A stretch of DNA of 64,000 bases from Isoptericola sp. BMS4 (GTDB lineage Bacteria; Actinomycetota; Actinomycetes; Actinomycetales; Cellulomonadaceae), in contig NZ_SIRP01000001.1 in assembly GCF_011634835.1 (NCBI RefSeq), positions 1,860,034-1,924,033 of the forward strand, written 5' to 3'. The position numbers and the translations under genes are program-made. This document shows positions 27,402-37,003 of this stretch, piece by piece. Positions within the stretch are counted from its first letter, which is position 1. The number at the start of each line of letters is the position of its first letter. A model generated the notes under the pieces. It was not told the DNA's origin. It saw only the letters and a list, made by a program, of their open reading frames with translations, and made no database searches.

Positions 27402-28559
27402 TCAGATCCAGCGCTTGGCGCGGAAGACGCCGAACAGCCCCAGACTCACGCCGAGCATCGCGAGCAACGCCAGCGGGTAGCCCCACGCCCAGTGCGTCTC
27501 CGGCATGACGTCGAAGTTCATCCCGTACACGGCACCCACGAGCGACGGCGCGAAGAGGATCGCCGCCCAGCCGGAGATCTTCTTGACCTCCTCGCCCTGG
27601 CGGATCGACACCTCCGTCAGGTGCTTCATCTCCTCGTTCTGCCGCTGGGCGACGAGCGTGGCGTTGACGGTGAGGATGTCGCGCAGCGCGGCGCGGAAGG
27701 ACTCGACCCGGTCGGCGACCTCCGTGAGGTGGTCGGCGACGTCGCGCAGGTACGCCTGCAGCTCCTCGCCGACGCCGTACTTCTCGGCGCCCTTGGCGAG
27801 CGAGGCGCAGACGCGCTGCAGCGGGCGCACGGCGCGCTGGAACTCGACGACCTCGCGGGAGAGCTCGTAGATGCGCCGCGACACGTGCCCGTCGCCGCCG
27901 AACACCTCCGACTCGATCTCGTCGATGTCGGCGTCGAGGCCGGCGACCACGGGCAGGTAGTCGTCGACGACGCGGTCCATGATCGCGTAGAGCACGGACT
28001 CGGGGCCGCGGGCGAGGGTGCCGGGGTGTGCCTCGGCGTGCGTGCGCACGGCGGCCAGGTCGGGGCATGCCCCGTGCCGCACCGTGACGACGAAGTCGGG
28101 ACCCACGAACACGTGCAGCTCGGAGAACTCGACCTCCTCGGCGTGGTCCAGGTACCTCGCGGCGTGCAGCACGACGAACAGGGTGTCGCCGTAGCGCTCG
28201 ATCTTCGGGCGCTGGTGCGCCACGATCGCGTCCTCGACGGCCAGCGGGTGCAGGTCGAACTCACGTGCGAGGGACGCGAGCTCCGTCTCGTCGGGGCGCT
28301 CCAGGCCGATCCACGCCATGGCGGCGGGGCGGGAGCGCAGCTCGCGGAAGGTGTCGGCGAGGCGGCCGAAGCTGGCCACGCGGCGCCCGTCGTCGTCGTA
28401 CACGGCGGACTCGACGATCGACGACCGGGGCGGGGCGGGGTGCCGGGTGGCGTGCTCCTCGGGCGCGGGGACGGCGCCGGAGGTGGTGGTGCGGCGCGCG
28501 CGCAGCGCGCCGAGCAGCGGGCGGGGACGGACCGTGCGGGATGCCGTGGGCAGGGCCAT
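27402..28559 (-). CDS. corA: CorA-family magnesium/cobalt transporter
   Basis: A 385-residue CorA channel. A large cytoplasmic N-terminal domain (HPLAVEDAIVAHQRPKIERYGD), the long stalk helix with PLQRV, and two C-terminal helices separated by the signature YGMNF are all present. The first ~50 residues are an extra disordered head. It forms a pentamer that lets in Mg2+ when cytosolic Mg2+ is low. Unusually, about 250 nt of leader RNA with a 13-codon ORF precede it. Confidence 0.93.
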   Translation of the reverse strand: MALPTASRTVRPRPLLGALRARRTTTSGAVPAPEEHATRHPAPPRSSIVESAVYDDDGRRVASFGRLADTFRELRSRPAAMAWIGLERPDETELASLAREFDLHPLAVEDAIVAHQRPKIERYGDTLFVVLHAARYLDHAEEVEFSELHVFVGPDFVVTVRHGACPDLAAVRTHAEAHPGTLARGPESVLYAIMDRVVDDYLPVVAGLDADIDEIESEVFGGDGHVSRRIYELSREVVEFQRAVRPLQRVCASLAKGAEKYGVGEELQAYLRDVADHLTEVADRVESFRAALRDILTVNATLVAQRQNEEMKHLTEVSIRQGEEVKKISGWAAILFAPSLVGAVYGMNFDVMPETHWAWGYPLALLAMLGVSLGLFGVFRAKRWI

Positions 28560-28651
28560 GAGGGACTCCGAGGGGCGTGCAGGGGTGTGGGCTGCGTGCT
28601 TCGGTCCCGCGACTGCGGCCGGGCGCGCCGGGTCGGCGCACGAGGGGAGGG

Positions 28652-28671
28652 GGCGCGAGGACGCTCGCGCC
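28652..28671 (-). other. Hairpin in the corA leader RNA
   Basis: An 8-bp perfect stem (GGCGCGAG/CTCGCGCC) with a 4-nt loop lies between the leader ORF and corA. It has no T-run. It could act with the leader ORF in attenuation. Confidence 0.4.
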
Positions 28672-28714
28672 GGGCCGCGCCCGTGAGTGAGGTGACGGGT
28701 GCGGCGAGGGGCCG

Positions 28715-28756
28715 TCAGTCGCGGCTCGGACTACTGGGAGGTTCGCTGCGGGTCAT
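28715..28756 (-). CDS. Putative leader peptide of corA (13 codons)
   Basis: ATG with a near-perfect AGGAGGT 7 nt upstream encodes MTRSEPPSSPSRD and stops about 155 nt before corA. A -10-like TAGGAT (28822-28817, minus strand) would start the transcript near 28810. The Glu-Pro-Pro run and Pro-rich, charged content recall Mg2+-responsive leader peptides such as MgtL, which stall or destabilise ribosomes. Function as a Mg2+ sensor is inference; the ORF and ribosome-binding site are directly visible. Confidence 0.5.
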   Translation of the reverse strand: MTRSEPPSSPSRD

Positions 28757-28932
28757 GGCGCGCACCTCCTGCAGGACGGGGCGGCACACCGGCCGCCGAC
28801 GATCAGGCCAACGTCCATCCTAACGCGCGTCCGCATCCGCGCCAGCCCGGCGGTCGAGGCGAGAGCGCGCCTCTGACATGGCATGGGGCGACCGGTCAAG
28901 GGGCCGGTCCACGACCACGACAGGAGAGTTCC

Positions 28933-29236
28933 GTGACATCGACTGCCATGCGATCGACCACCACCCGGCTCGGGCGCGCTGCTGCCCGAGGGACACCCCG
29001 CCGCGATCCAGCGCGACGGCGGGCGCCACGGCGTGCTCACCCTCGACATCACCGGTGACCGGGTCACCGAGCGCTTCACGGTCCGCGGCGAGGACGAGCC
29101 GCTCCAGATGACGCTCGGCGTGAACACCCCGGTACCGCGTGGTTCGCCGCGCACTGCTGCCCGTCCAGAAGTTCGTGGTCAGCCAGGTGAAGCCCGCAGG
29201 GTCGTCCCTGATCAGTGCATTATGTCGGGCTCTTGA
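28933..29236 (+). pseudogene. Decayed gene: intact start, then frame-shifted C-terminal fragment
   Basis: AGGAGAG precedes a GTG giving VTSTAMRSTTTRLGR, like the start of an exported protein. From about 28979 the protein-like reading moves to the next frame (LLPEGHPAAIQRDGGRHG, then VLTLDITGDRVTERFTVRGED), ending near 29236. This looks like a gene that lost most of its middle. I do not recognise the family. The stretch between the corA leader promoter and the GH43 gene otherwise holds only the GH43 promoter. Confidence 0.45.
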
Positions 29237-29261
29237 CGGAAAAATCCGTCGGCCGTCGGAT
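29233..29261 (+). promoter_or_regulatory. GH43 promoter with embedded palindrome, probable ROK operator
   Basis: TTGACG, a 17-bp spacer and TCGGAT form the promoter. GACGGAAAAATCCGTC (29235-29250), a 6-bp-arm inverted repeat, overlaps the -35 and spacer. The ROK gene promoter has the same -35 and first spacer half: both read TTGAYGGAAAAAT. Confidence 0.62.
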
Positions 29262-29314
29262 GTGATCGAGCGCCGTGACGGCGCCGCCACTTCGACGACG
29301 AAGGAGCTCACACG

Positions 29315-32300
29315 ATGAGATGGCGATCAGCACGAGTCCGGGTCGGGGCGGTCGCGGTCGCCGCGACGGCCCTCACCGCGAGCCTGCTACCGGCCCAGGC
29401 CGCCGGCACGACGCCGGCCGCGCCCGCCGGGAGCGTGGCGTCCGAGCCGCGGCCGGGCACGTACACCAACCCCGTCACGGAGGGGGTGGTCGACACGTTC
29501 CCCGACCCCGCCGTGATCCGGGGCGACGACGGCGCGTGGTACGCGTACGGCACGCAGAACCCGATCTTCCAGAGCGATGGCGAGGACGGCGAGCACATCC
29601 TGCCCGTCCTGCGGAGCACCAACCTCGTGGACTACGAGTACGTCGGCGACGTCGTCGACCCCGACGCCGTCCCCGGCACGTGGGGCGACCGCTCGCGGGC
29701 GTGGGCGCCCGACATCCGTCGCATCGACGGCGAGTACGTCCTCACGTACGGGCTCTCGACCGGAGGCCTGGCCGTCGCGACCGCCCCCACGCCCACCGGG
29801 CCCTGGACGCACCGCGAGGAGCTGCTGCTGCCGTCGGCCCCCGTCGAGGGCTGCCCGACGGGCAACATCGACCAGACGATCTTCACCGACGACGACGGCA
29901 CCCACTACCTGTACTGGGGCAGCTACGACGTCGTCTGCGCCGCCGCCCTCGCGCCGGACCTGAGCGGGCTGGCGGGTGAGGTCACCCAGGTGGCGCAGGG
30001 CCGCCGGATGGAGGGCAGCTTCGTCGTCCGGCACGACGACCACTACTACCTCATGTACTCCGACGCCGGGTGCTGCGACGGGGCGTTCAGCGGCTACTCG
30101 GTCAAGGTCGGGCGCAGCGAGAGCCCGACCGGGCCGTTCGTCGACGACGCCGGGGTGGACCTCATGGACCTCTCGAGCAAGGGCGGGTTCGTCCTCACGC
30201 CGAACGGCAACGGGTACACCGGGACCGGCCACCACACGGTGACCACCGACCTGGCGGGCCAGGACTGGATCGCCTACCACGCCGTCGCGAACGACGACCC
30301 CGACTTCGCGCCTGTCCGGACGCGCGCCGGCACGCTGCAGCTGTCGAAGCGGCCGATGATGATCGACCGGCTCGACTGGATCGACGGCTGGCCCGTGGTC
30401 AACGCGGGCGAGGGGGCGAGCCTCGCCGGCTCCACGGCACCCGTCACGAGCGGGACCGTCGACGAGGGATTCGAGGACGGTCTGGGTTCGTGGCGCACCC
30501 GGGGATCCGTCGAGGTCGGACGCGACGCCCGGACCGGGTCCGCCGCGCTGCTGGCGGACGGCGCCTCGCTGACCTCCCGGGAGCGGGTGCGCGGGGACGT
30601 GCGCGTCCAGGCCGACGTCCGGGTGACGGCCGAGGGCGGCGCCGTCGGCCTGCGCACCGGCGTCGTGGGGAGCGACGCCGTCACCGCCTGGCTCGACGCC
30701 GACGCCCGCGAGCTCCGCGTCGAGGTCCGGCACGGCAGCCGGACCGAGCGGTCGGCGACGCCGCTGCCCGACGGGGTCGACGCCGGCACGCGGAAGCAGC
30801 TGGTGGTCGAGCGCCGGGGCGACCGCGTCACAGCGACGCTCTCGCACGACAGCCTGCTCGACCCGCTCGCCGTCGTGACCGCCGACCTGGGCCGGTACCC
30901 GGACGGCGGCGGGGCGACCGGTGCCGTCGCCCGCGGGGGCGGCGAGGTGGACAACGTCAGCGCGGTCGTGGCGGCCGAGCCCGTCACCGAGCGCGTACCC
31001 GACCCTGTGCCCGGCGAGCTGCTGACGGAGTACTCCGACGAGTTCGACGGACCCGGGTCGCCCGGCGGCGACGACGGCTGGTCGTGGGTGCGTGAGCCGG
31101 CGTCGGGCCCGGAGCTCACGGACGGGGAGCTCGTCTGGCCGACGCAGGGCGCCGAGCTGTACCGCGGGCAGAACTCGGCACCGGTGCTCCTGCGGGACGC
31201 GCCACGCGAGGACTTCCTGGTGGAGACGAAGCTGGCGTTCGACGGCGACCGGGCCGCGCAGCAGGCCGGGCTGGTGCTCTACGAGCACGACGACCGGTAT
31301 CTCAAGCTGACGCACACCGTGCTGCCGCTGAACCGCAAGCCGGGACAGTTCCTGCACGTCACCGAGTTCGGCCGGGAGGCCGAGCGGCCCACGACGACCC
31401 CGCCGACGGCGGTGGCGAACGGCCCGATGTTCGGCGCCGCTCCGGGTGGGACCACGTGGCTGCGGCTGTACGCCCAGCTCGACGAGGAGAACGACGAGTA
31501 CGACGTGCGGATGGCGTCGAGCACCGACGGCGAGCGCTGGCAGTGGGGCGGCACCTGGTCGCTGCCGGTGCAGGGCGACCTGCGCCTCGGCCTCGTCTCG
31601 ATGAACGCCGCCGGGGCGACCGCCGAGTTCGACTACCTGAGGACCTACGACATGGGCGGTGAGGAGATGCGGTTCCCGCGGAGCTGGCCGGCCCCGGCCC
31701 CGTACGGCACGGCCGACGGCCGCGCCGAGCTCGCGCTCGGCGAGCACAACTCGAAGGTCCTCGACCTGGAGCTGAGGCCGCAGGACGAGGAGCTCGGCCG
31801 CGTCTGGATGCGCGACACGTACGTCAACCGCTTCGAGGTCGACGGCGAGTCCCTCTACGTGGCGACGGGCACCACCCGTGCCGAGGGGCTGGACAAGGCG
31901 GCGCCGTGGAACGACGGCCTGTACGTGTGGACGGCGCCGTCCCTCGACGGGCCGTGGACGCTCGCCGACACCACGGACATCCGCCCGGACCAGCCCGAGG
32001 GGAAGGTGTGGTCGCCGGAGTTCGTCGACGAGAACGCGCCCGGGCGGACGGTCGTCGCCGACTGGCAGGAGTACTGGCACGACGACGGCCGGTTCGGCAA
32101 GCGGGGCAACGTGTGGGCCCCCGAGATCCACTACGTCGACGGGACTTGGTACATCGTGGCGTGCATGGGCGACCACTCGAAGAAGGTCGGGTCGTTCATG
32201 CTGGTGAGCGAGGGCGGCCCCGAGGGGCCGTACCGGCTGGCCGAGGGCAACGTCGACAAGCCCTTCGGCGAGTCGTTCGTCGGGGGCCCGGCGTTCATCG

Positions 32301-32869
32301 AGCCGGGTGCCTACCACCACATCGACGGCGGCCTGTACACCGAGGGCGACGACACGTGGCTGGTGCTGCACAACGACCTGTACGCGAAGTTCCGCGACGA
32401 CATGGAGGACATCGTCCCCACCACGGACCTCCCGGCGTTCGAGCAGCAGAAGTACGCGCCGGAGCCCTACCTCGAGGGGGCGTCCGTGACCAAGGTGGGG
32501 TCGAAGTACTACCTGATGCACTCCGTGTGGGCGAACCGGTCGGGGACGGAGCCCGACCGGTGGTCCTACCTGGGCGGCACCGGCCCGAAGGACCAGTACG
32601 ACGCCGTCGTGGCCGTCGCCGACGACTTCGAGGGCCCGTACTCCCGGCGCTGGACCCTGGGCGTCGGCGCGGGCCACAACAACATGTTCGTCGACGAGGA
32701 CGGCACCGTGTGGGCGACGTTCTTCCGCAACCCGGCGAACGGCTACTGGGCCGACCCGGGCCGCAGCGCCGACGCGGCCGTCCCGGGCGTCGTCCGGCTC
32801 GAGCAGGCCGGACCGACCGGCACCATGCTGTACGTCGAGCGGCCGCACGGGGACGAGGACGAGGGGTAG
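29315..32869 (+). CDS. Secreted protein with two GH43-type catalytic domains
   Basis: An 1184-residue exported glycosidase. A signal peptide ends near AQAA (30). The N-terminal GH43 propeller (about 48-370) has the full acid set Asp64 (TFPDP), Asp186 (NIDQT) and Glu233 (RMEGS). Two beta-sandwich regions follow (about 385-560 and 570-790; the second looks like DUF1349/concanavalin). A second GH43-like propeller (about 800-1178) has Asp834, Asp1004 and Glu1054 in equivalent motifs. GH43 enzymes release arabinose, xylose or galactose from plant or algal polymers. AAGGAG precedes the ATG. The shared promoter element ties it to the downstream ROK-ABC-sulfatase operon. Confidence 0.85.
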   Translation: MRWRSARVRVGAVAVAATALTASLLPAQAAGTTPAAPAGSVASEPRPGTYTNPVTEGVVDTFPDPAVIRGDDGAWYAYGTQNPIFQSDGEDGEHILPVLRSTNLVDYEYVGDVVDPDAVPGTWGDRSRAWAPDIRRIDGEYVLTYGLSTGGLAVATAPTPTGPWTHREELLLPSAPVEGCPTGNIDQTIFTDDDGTHYLYWGSYDVVCAAALAPDLSGLAGEVTQVAQGRRMEGSFVVRHDDHYYLMYSDAGCCDGAFSGYSVKVGRSESPTGPFVDDAGVDLMDLSSKGGFVLTPNGNGYTGTGHHTVTTDLAGQDWIAYHAVANDDPDFAPVRTRAGTLQLSKRPMMIDRLDWIDGWPVVNAGEGASLAGSTAPVTSGTVDEGFEDGLGSWRTRGSVEVGRDARTGSAALLADGASLTSRERVRGDVRVQADVRVTAEGGAVGLRTGVVGSDAVTAWLDADARELRVEVRHGSRTERSATPLPDGVDAGTRKQLVVERRGDRVTATLSHDSLLDPLAVVTADLGRYPDGGGATGAVARGGGEVDNVSAVVAAEPVTERVPDPVPGELLTEYSDEFDGPGSPGGDDGWSWVREPASGPELTDGELVWPTQGAELYRGQNSAPVLLRDAPREDFLVETKLAFDGDRAAQQAGLVLYEHDDRYLKLTHTVLPLNRKPGQFLHVTEFGREAERPTTTPPTAVANGPMFGAAPGGTTWLRLYAQLDEENDEYDVRMASSTDGERWQWGGTWSLPVQGDLRLGLVSMNAAGATAEFDYLRTYDMGGEEMRFPRSWPAPAPYGTADGRAELALGEHNSKVLDLELRPQDEELGRVWMRDTYVNRFEVDGESLYVATGTTRAEGLDKAAPWNDGLYVWTAPSLDGPWTLADTTDIRPDQPEGKVWSPEFVDENAPGRTVVADWQEYWHDDGRFGKRGNVWAPEIHYVDGTWYIVACMGDHSKKVGSFMLVSEGGPEGPYRLAEGNVDKPFGESFVGGPAFIEPGAYHHIDGGLYTEGDDTWLVLHNDLYAKFRDDMEDIVPTTDLPAFEQQKYAPEPYLEGASVTKVGSKYYLMHSVWANRSGTEPDRWSYLGGTGPKDQYDAVVAVADDFEGPYSRRWTLGVGAGHNNMFVDEDGTVWATFFRNPANGYWADPGRSADAAVPGVVRLEQAGPTGTMLYVERPHGDEDEG

Positions 32870-32889
32870 CACTCCCCGGGCAGGACAGC

Positions 32890-32923
32890 GAGGGCCGTCG
32901 TCGCGGACGCGACGGCGGCCCTC
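32890..32923 (+). terminator. Terminator after the GH43 gene
   Basis: A 15-bp stem with one G-T pair (starting GAGGGCCGTCG) and a GGAC loop ends the GH43 transcript before the ROK promoter. Confidence 0.7.
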
Positions 32924-32997
32924 GTCGTGCGGCGGGCGCCGCGAGGTCTCATTCGGGCAACGATGCGAACCGAACGCGGAATCTTTCTGCCGGATGG

Positions 32998-33026
32998 TTG
33001 ATGGAAAAATTCCGGCTGCCTAGCGT
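32998..33026 (+). promoter_or_regulatory. ROK operon promoter with embedded palindrome
   Basis: TTGATG, a 17-bp spacer and TAGCGT. GGAAAAATTCC (33003-33013) is palindromic and lies between -35 and -10. Twelve of the first 13 bases match the GH43 promoter. The transcript should start at or next to the ROK ATG (33034). Confidence 0.65.
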
Positions 33027-33033
33027 TCCTGCC

Positions 33034-34266
33034 ATGTCGACGACGACAGGGGTGCAGGCACTGGTGCGACGCACCCACGAGGAACGAGTACTCACCGCGC
33101 TGCGGGCCGAGGGAGCACTCAGCCGCGCCGAGCTGGCCCAGCGTGTCGGGCTGTCCCGGACGACCCTGTCCGAGATCACCGCGACCCTGCTGCAGCGCGG
33201 GGCGATCGTCGTGGTGGACACCGACGCCGCCCGGCGCCGTGGCAGCGGCAGGCCCGCCGAACGGCTCGCCCTCGACCCGGCGTCCGGTCAGTACCTCGGC
33301 GTCGACTTCGGCCACCGCCGGGTCCGTGTCGCGGTGGCGGACGCCTCGCACGAGATCGTCGCCTCCGGCGTGCAGCGGTACGACGACGAGACCGGCTGGT
33401 CCACGCGGATCGGCCTCGCCTTCGACCTCGTGGACCGCCTGGGCGACGAGCACGGGCTGCACTTCGGCGCGCTGCAGGCGATCGGTATCGGTGTCCCCGG
33501 GCCGTACACCGGCGTCCGCGGCGAGACGGTCCCGCGCATCCCGTGGACCCGGCACACCGCACCGGACGGCGTGGACCACGCCTTCGCCGGGCGGTTCCAC
33601 GCCCCGGTCGTGGCCGACAACAACACGAGGCTGGCGGCGCTCGCCGAAGCGGTCTCCCGCCCCGACGCGGTCCGCGACCTGGTCTACGTCCGGTTGTCGG
33701 ACGGCGTCGGCGGAGGGCTCGTCGTCACCGGCCGGCTGGTGACGGGGTCGCGAGGGTTCGCCGGAGAGCTCGGCCACGTGACCGCCGACCCCGCCGGCGT
33801 CGAGTGCCGGTGCGGCAAGCGCGGGTGCCTCGAGACGGTGGCGTCCGTCCCCGCGATCCTGGCGACCTGTCGCGGCCGCGGTGTCGAGGCGGACTCCCTC
33901 GACGACCTCGCGGCAGCCGTCGCCAAGGGAGACCCCGTCGTCGACGCCGTGCTGCGCGAGGTCGGGACGACGCTGGGGCGCGTGCTCGGAGCCGCCGCCA
34001 TGACGCTCGACCCGGACGAGGTCGTGATCGGGGGCGAGGTGGCCCACGTCGCGCCGGTCATCGTCGAGCAGGCGGCCGCCACGCTGCGCTACGAGCTGTA
34101 CTCCATCCCGGTGGACGGCCACTGCGTCGTCCGCGCCGGCCGCCTGCACGACAGCGACGGGGCGTTCGGGGCGCTCGCCGCCGTCTTCCACCAGTCCCCG
34201 CTGCTCGCCGGGTACCCCGAGCCGGAGTCGACGGGCGAGTCCGCTACGCGAAGGAGCGCACAGTGA
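33034..34266 (+). CDS. ROK-family transcriptional regulator
   Basis: A 410-residue repressor-ORF-kinase protein. An N-terminal winged helix ([25 protein letters not shown]) is followed by an ROK sugar-binding domain with [13 protein letters not shown] and the zinc motif [10 protein letters not shown]. Such regulators usually respond to a sugar or sugar phosphate. The mRNA is probably leaderless. Its TGA overlaps the GTG of the permease (GTGA), so it heads the transporter-sulfatase operon. The palindrome in its own promoter suggests autoregulation. Confidence 0.9.
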   Translation: MSTTTGVQALVRRTHEERVLTALRAEGALSRAELAQRVGLSRTTLSEITATLLQRGAIVVVDTDAARRRGSGRPAERLALDPASGQYLGVDFGHRRVRVAVADASHEIVASGVQRYDDETGWSTRIGLAFDLVDRLGDEHGLHFGALQAIGIGVPGPYTGVRGETVPRIPWTRHTAPDGVDHAFAGRFHAPVVADNNTRLAALAEAVSRPDAVRDLVYVRLSDGVGGGLVVTGRLVTGSRGFAGELGHVTADPAGVECRCGKRGCLETVASVPAILATCRGRGVEADSLDDLAAAVAKGDPVVDAVLREVGTTLGRVLGAAAMTLDPDEVVIGGEVAHVAPVIVEQAAATLRYELYSIPVDGHCVVRAGRLHDSDGAFGALAAVFHQSPLLAGYPEPESTGESATRRSAQ

Positions 34267-35144
34267 CCACATCCACCCCGAGCGTGGCCCGCAACGGCCC
34301 GGACCAGGGCGGCGGCGCGGCCGCCGGGGACGCCGCCACCACGACGGCGCCCGCACACCGGCAGTCCGGGCGGCCGGCCCCGCGCCGCCGGGCGACGGAC
34401 CGACGCCACCGGCTGCGCCTGCTCAACGCCCTGTCGATCGTCGGCGGGATCGGGATCTGGTGGATCCTCGCCCTGGCCGGGTTCCAGTTCCCCACCCCGC
34501 CCGAGGTGGTCGCCACCGGCGCCGAGCTGTGGCGCGACGGCACGCTCCAGCAGGACGTCCTCGCGAGCCTCGGCCGCGTCCTCACCGGCTTCCTCCTGGG
34601 GTCGGCGGTCGCGGTCCCGGTCGGCTTCCTCATGGGCTGGTACACGGTGGCCCGCGGCCTCTTCGAGCCGTGGATCCAGTTCTTCCGGACCATCCCGCCG
34701 CTGGCGCTGCTGCCCCTGGTGCTCGTGCTCCTCGGCATCGGCGAGCTGCCGAAGGTCTTCGTGATCTTCCTCGCCGCGTTCCTGGCCTGCGTCATCTCGA
34801 CCTACCAGGGGGTGGTCGGCGTCGACAGGACGCTCATCAACGCCGCCCGCGTCCTGGGCGCGAAGGACGGCCGGATCTTCGTGCGCGTCGTGATCCCGGC
34901 CTCGACCCCGTTCATCCTCGTCGGGATGCGGGTCGGTCTCGGCTCCGCGTGGGCCACCCTCGTGGCCGCCGAGCTCCTCGCCGCGCAGGCCGGCCTCGGC
35001 TACCGGATGCAGCAGGCCCAGCTCTACTACGACCTCGCGACGATCTTCGTCGGGATCATCGCCATCGGCATCCTCGGGCTGGTCATGGACCGGCTCCTGC
35101 TGCTGGCGGAGACCAGGCTCACCGGATGGCAGGAGCGACGATGA
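34263..35144 (+). CDS. ABC transporter permease, TauC/SsuC type
   Basis: A 293-residue permease of the nitrate/sulfonate/taurine family. A ~55-residue disordered head precedes six predicted helices and the EAA-type loop [34 protein letters not shown] lies 6 nt before the GTG. It overlaps the ATPase gene in ATGA. With a sulfatase in the operon, a sulfonate or sulfate ester is the likely cargo. Confidence 0.9.
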   Translation: MTTSTPSVARNGPDQGGGAAAGDAATTTAPAHRQSGRPAPRRRATDRRHRLRLLNALSIVGGIGIWWILALAGFQFPTPPEVVATGAELWRDGTLQQDVLASLGRVLTGFLLGSAVAVPVGFLMGWYTVARGLFEPWIQFFRTIPPLALLPLVLVLLGIGELPKVFVIFLAAFLACVISTYQGVVGVDRTLINAARVLGAKDGRIFVRVVIPASTPFILVGMRVGLGSAWATLVAAELLAAQAGLGYRMQQAQLYYDLATIFVGIIAIGILGLVMDRLLLLAETRLTGWQERR

Positions 35145-35965
35145 CCACCATCGACACCCCGCGGGACACCGCGAAGATCTCCGTGCGGGACGTGCGCAAG
35201 ACGTTCCCCCTGAGGAACGAGGAGTTCGTGGCGCTCGAGCGGGTCTCGCTCGACATCGCGGACAACGAGTTCGTCACCGTCGTCGGACCGTCCGGCTGCG
35301 GCAAGTCCACCCTGATGAACATCCTGGCCGGGCTCGACGAACCCACCGCCGGGCACGCGCAGGTCGACGGGCGCGACGTGGCCGGCCCGGGCCCCGAGCG
35401 CGGGGTGATCTTCCAGCAGTACGCGCTCTTCCCGTGGCTCACCGTGCGCAAGAACATCGAGTTCGGCCTCAAGGTCGCCGGCCTGGGCAAGGCCGAACGG
35501 CGTGCGCGCACGGACCACTTCATCCGGCTCGTCGGCCTGGACCAGTTCGCCGACGCCCTGCCCAAGATGCTCTCGGGCGGGATGAAACAGCGGTGCGCGA
35601 TCGCGCGCGCCTACGCCGTCGACCCGTCGATCCTGCTCATGGACGAGCCGTTCGGCGCGCTCGACGCGCTGACCCGGGTCACGCTCCAGGAGCAGCTCCT
35701 GGACACCTGGAGCCGCGAGAAGCGCACCGTCCTGTTCATCACCCACGACGTGGACGAGGCCGTGTTCCTCTCGAACCGGGTCGTGGTGATGGCGGCCCGT
35801 CCGGGGCGCATCTACGACGTCGTCGACGTCGACCTCCCGTACCCCCGCACCGAAGAGGTGCGGCTCAGCCCCGAGTTCGCCGCGCTGCGCAACCGGGTCT
35901 GGACGTCCGTGTACCACCAGACGCCCGGCACCGCCGCCGACGCGTCACCGACCCCGTCGGCATGA
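35141..35965 (+). CDS. ABC transporter ATPase, TauB/SsuB type
   Basis: A 274-residue ATPase. Walker [11 protein letters not shown]-loop FQQYALFPW, signature LSGGMKQR, Walker [13 protein letters not shown] and H-loop ITHDVDEA are intact. FPW after the Q-loop and GRI near the C-terminus are common in the nitrate/sulfonate/taurine group. It powers the adjacent permease. The downstream binding-protein frame also starts at an ATGA overlap with its stop. Confidence 0.93.
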   Translation: MTTIDTPRDTAKISVRDVRKTFPLRNEEFVALERVSLDIADNEFVTVVGPSGCGKSTLMNILAGLDEPTAGHAQVDGRDVAGPGPERGVIFQQYALFPWLTVRKNIEFGLKVAGLGKAERRARTDHFIRLVGLDQFADALPKMLSGGMKQRCAIARAYAVDPSILLMDEPFGALDALTRVTLQEQLLDTWSREKRTVLFITHDVDEAVFLSNRVVVMAARPGRIYDVVDVDLPYPRTEEVRLSPEFAALRNRVWTSVYHQTPGTAADASPTPSA

Positions 35966-35988
35966 CCGACTCGACGAAGAGGATCATC

Positions 35989-36996
35989 ATGCGCATCACC
36001 GTCAGGACCATCGGCGCCGTCGTCGTCGCCGCCTCCGTCACCCTGGGAGCCACGGCGTGCTCCGGTGAGCCGGGCGCCGCCGGGGGCTCGAGCGAGGACA
36101 CCATCGAGGTGGCCTTCGGGTACATCCCGGACTTCAACGGCACGAGCCTGCTCGCGATCGCCGAGGACCAGGGCCTGTGGGAGGAGCACGGGATCGAGGT
36201 GACCACACCGTCGTTCACCAACGGGCCCCTGCAGATCCAGGCGCTCGGCTCCGGCGACCTCGACTTCGGCTACATCGGCCCCGGGGCGTTCTGGCTGCCC
36301 GCCTCCGGCCAGGCCAAGATCGTCGCGATGAACACCCTCGGGCAGGCCGACCGCGTCGTCGCCCAGCCCGGCATCGAGACGATGGAGGACCTGCGCGGCA
36401 AGAAGGTCGCCGTGCCCGAGGGGACCTCCGGGGACATGATCCTCACCCTCGCGCTCGAGGAGGCGGGGATGACCAAGGACGACATCGAGCTCGTCCCCAT
36501 GGAGCCGTCGGCGATCGTCGCCGCGCTGTCCTCCGGCCAGGTGGACGGCGCCGGCTTCTGGTACCCGGCCCTGGCCACGGTCAAGGAGCAGGTGCCGGGG
36601 CTGGTCGAGATCGCGAGCAACTCCGACTTCGAGGACACCATGGCGTTCCCGACCGCGTTCGTCGCGAGCAACGACCTGGTGGAGAACGACCCCGAGAAGG
36701 TCGACCGCGTGCTCGGCGTGCTGCGGGAGGCGATCGAGTACCGCGCGGACCACGTGGACGAGGCGATCGCCTCGACCGCCGAGTACAACGACCTCGCGGT
36801 GGAGGACGTCGAGGGCGACGCCGCCAACGTCGAGATCCTGTCGCTGGACGACATCGACACGATGACCGAGGACGGCACGGTCGACGACTGGCTGACCGTG
36901 ATGGGCGACTACTTCGTCGGCGCCGGCAAGCTCGATGCCGCCGTCGACCCGGGCGACTACTACACCGGGGACCTGTTCCTCGAGGCGGGCGAGTGA
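35989..36996 (+). CDS. ABC transporter substrate-binding lipoprotein, TauA/SsuA type
   Basis: A 335-residue solute-binding lipoprotein; lipobox LGATAC (Cys24). The body fits the NMT1/THI5-like family of nitrate, sulfonate and thiamine-precursor binders (VAFGYIPDFNGTSLLAIAEDQGLWEEHGIEV, then GSGDLDFGYIG). I chose ATG 35989 because AAGAGGA lies 5 nt upstream; ATG 35962 (overlapping the ATPase stop) would add nine residues before the signal peptide. Sulfated compound binding is inference from the sulfatase next door. Confidence 0.9.
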   Translation: MRITVRTIGAVVVAASVTLGATACSGEPGAAGGSSEDTIEVAFGYIPDFNGTSLLAIAEDQGLWEEHGIEVTTPSFTNGPLQIQALGSGDLDFGYIGPGAFWLPASGQAKIVAMNTLGQADRVVAQPGIETMEDLRGKKVAVPEGTSGDMILTLALEEAGMTKDDIELVPMEPSAIVAALSSGQVDGAGFWYPALATVKEQVPGLVEIASNSDFEDTMAFPTAFVASNDLVENDPEKVDRVLGVLREAIEYRADHVDEAIASTAEYNDLAVEDVEGDAANVEILSLDDIDTMTEDGTVDDWLTVMGDYFVGAGKLDAAVDPGDYYTGDLFLEAGE

Positions 36997-37003
36997 ACCG
37001 AGC

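Noticed and set aside
28560-28810. M-box magnesium riboswitch in the corA leader
   Set aside because: The leader lacks the conserved M-box core as I remember it; a covariance-model search would be decisive.
29387-32872. Very long open frame antisense to the GH43 gene
   Set aside because: High third-position G+C removes stop codons on the other strand. The translation is low-complexity Val/Arg/Gly-rich with no recognisable domain, while the plus strand has clear GH43 motifs.
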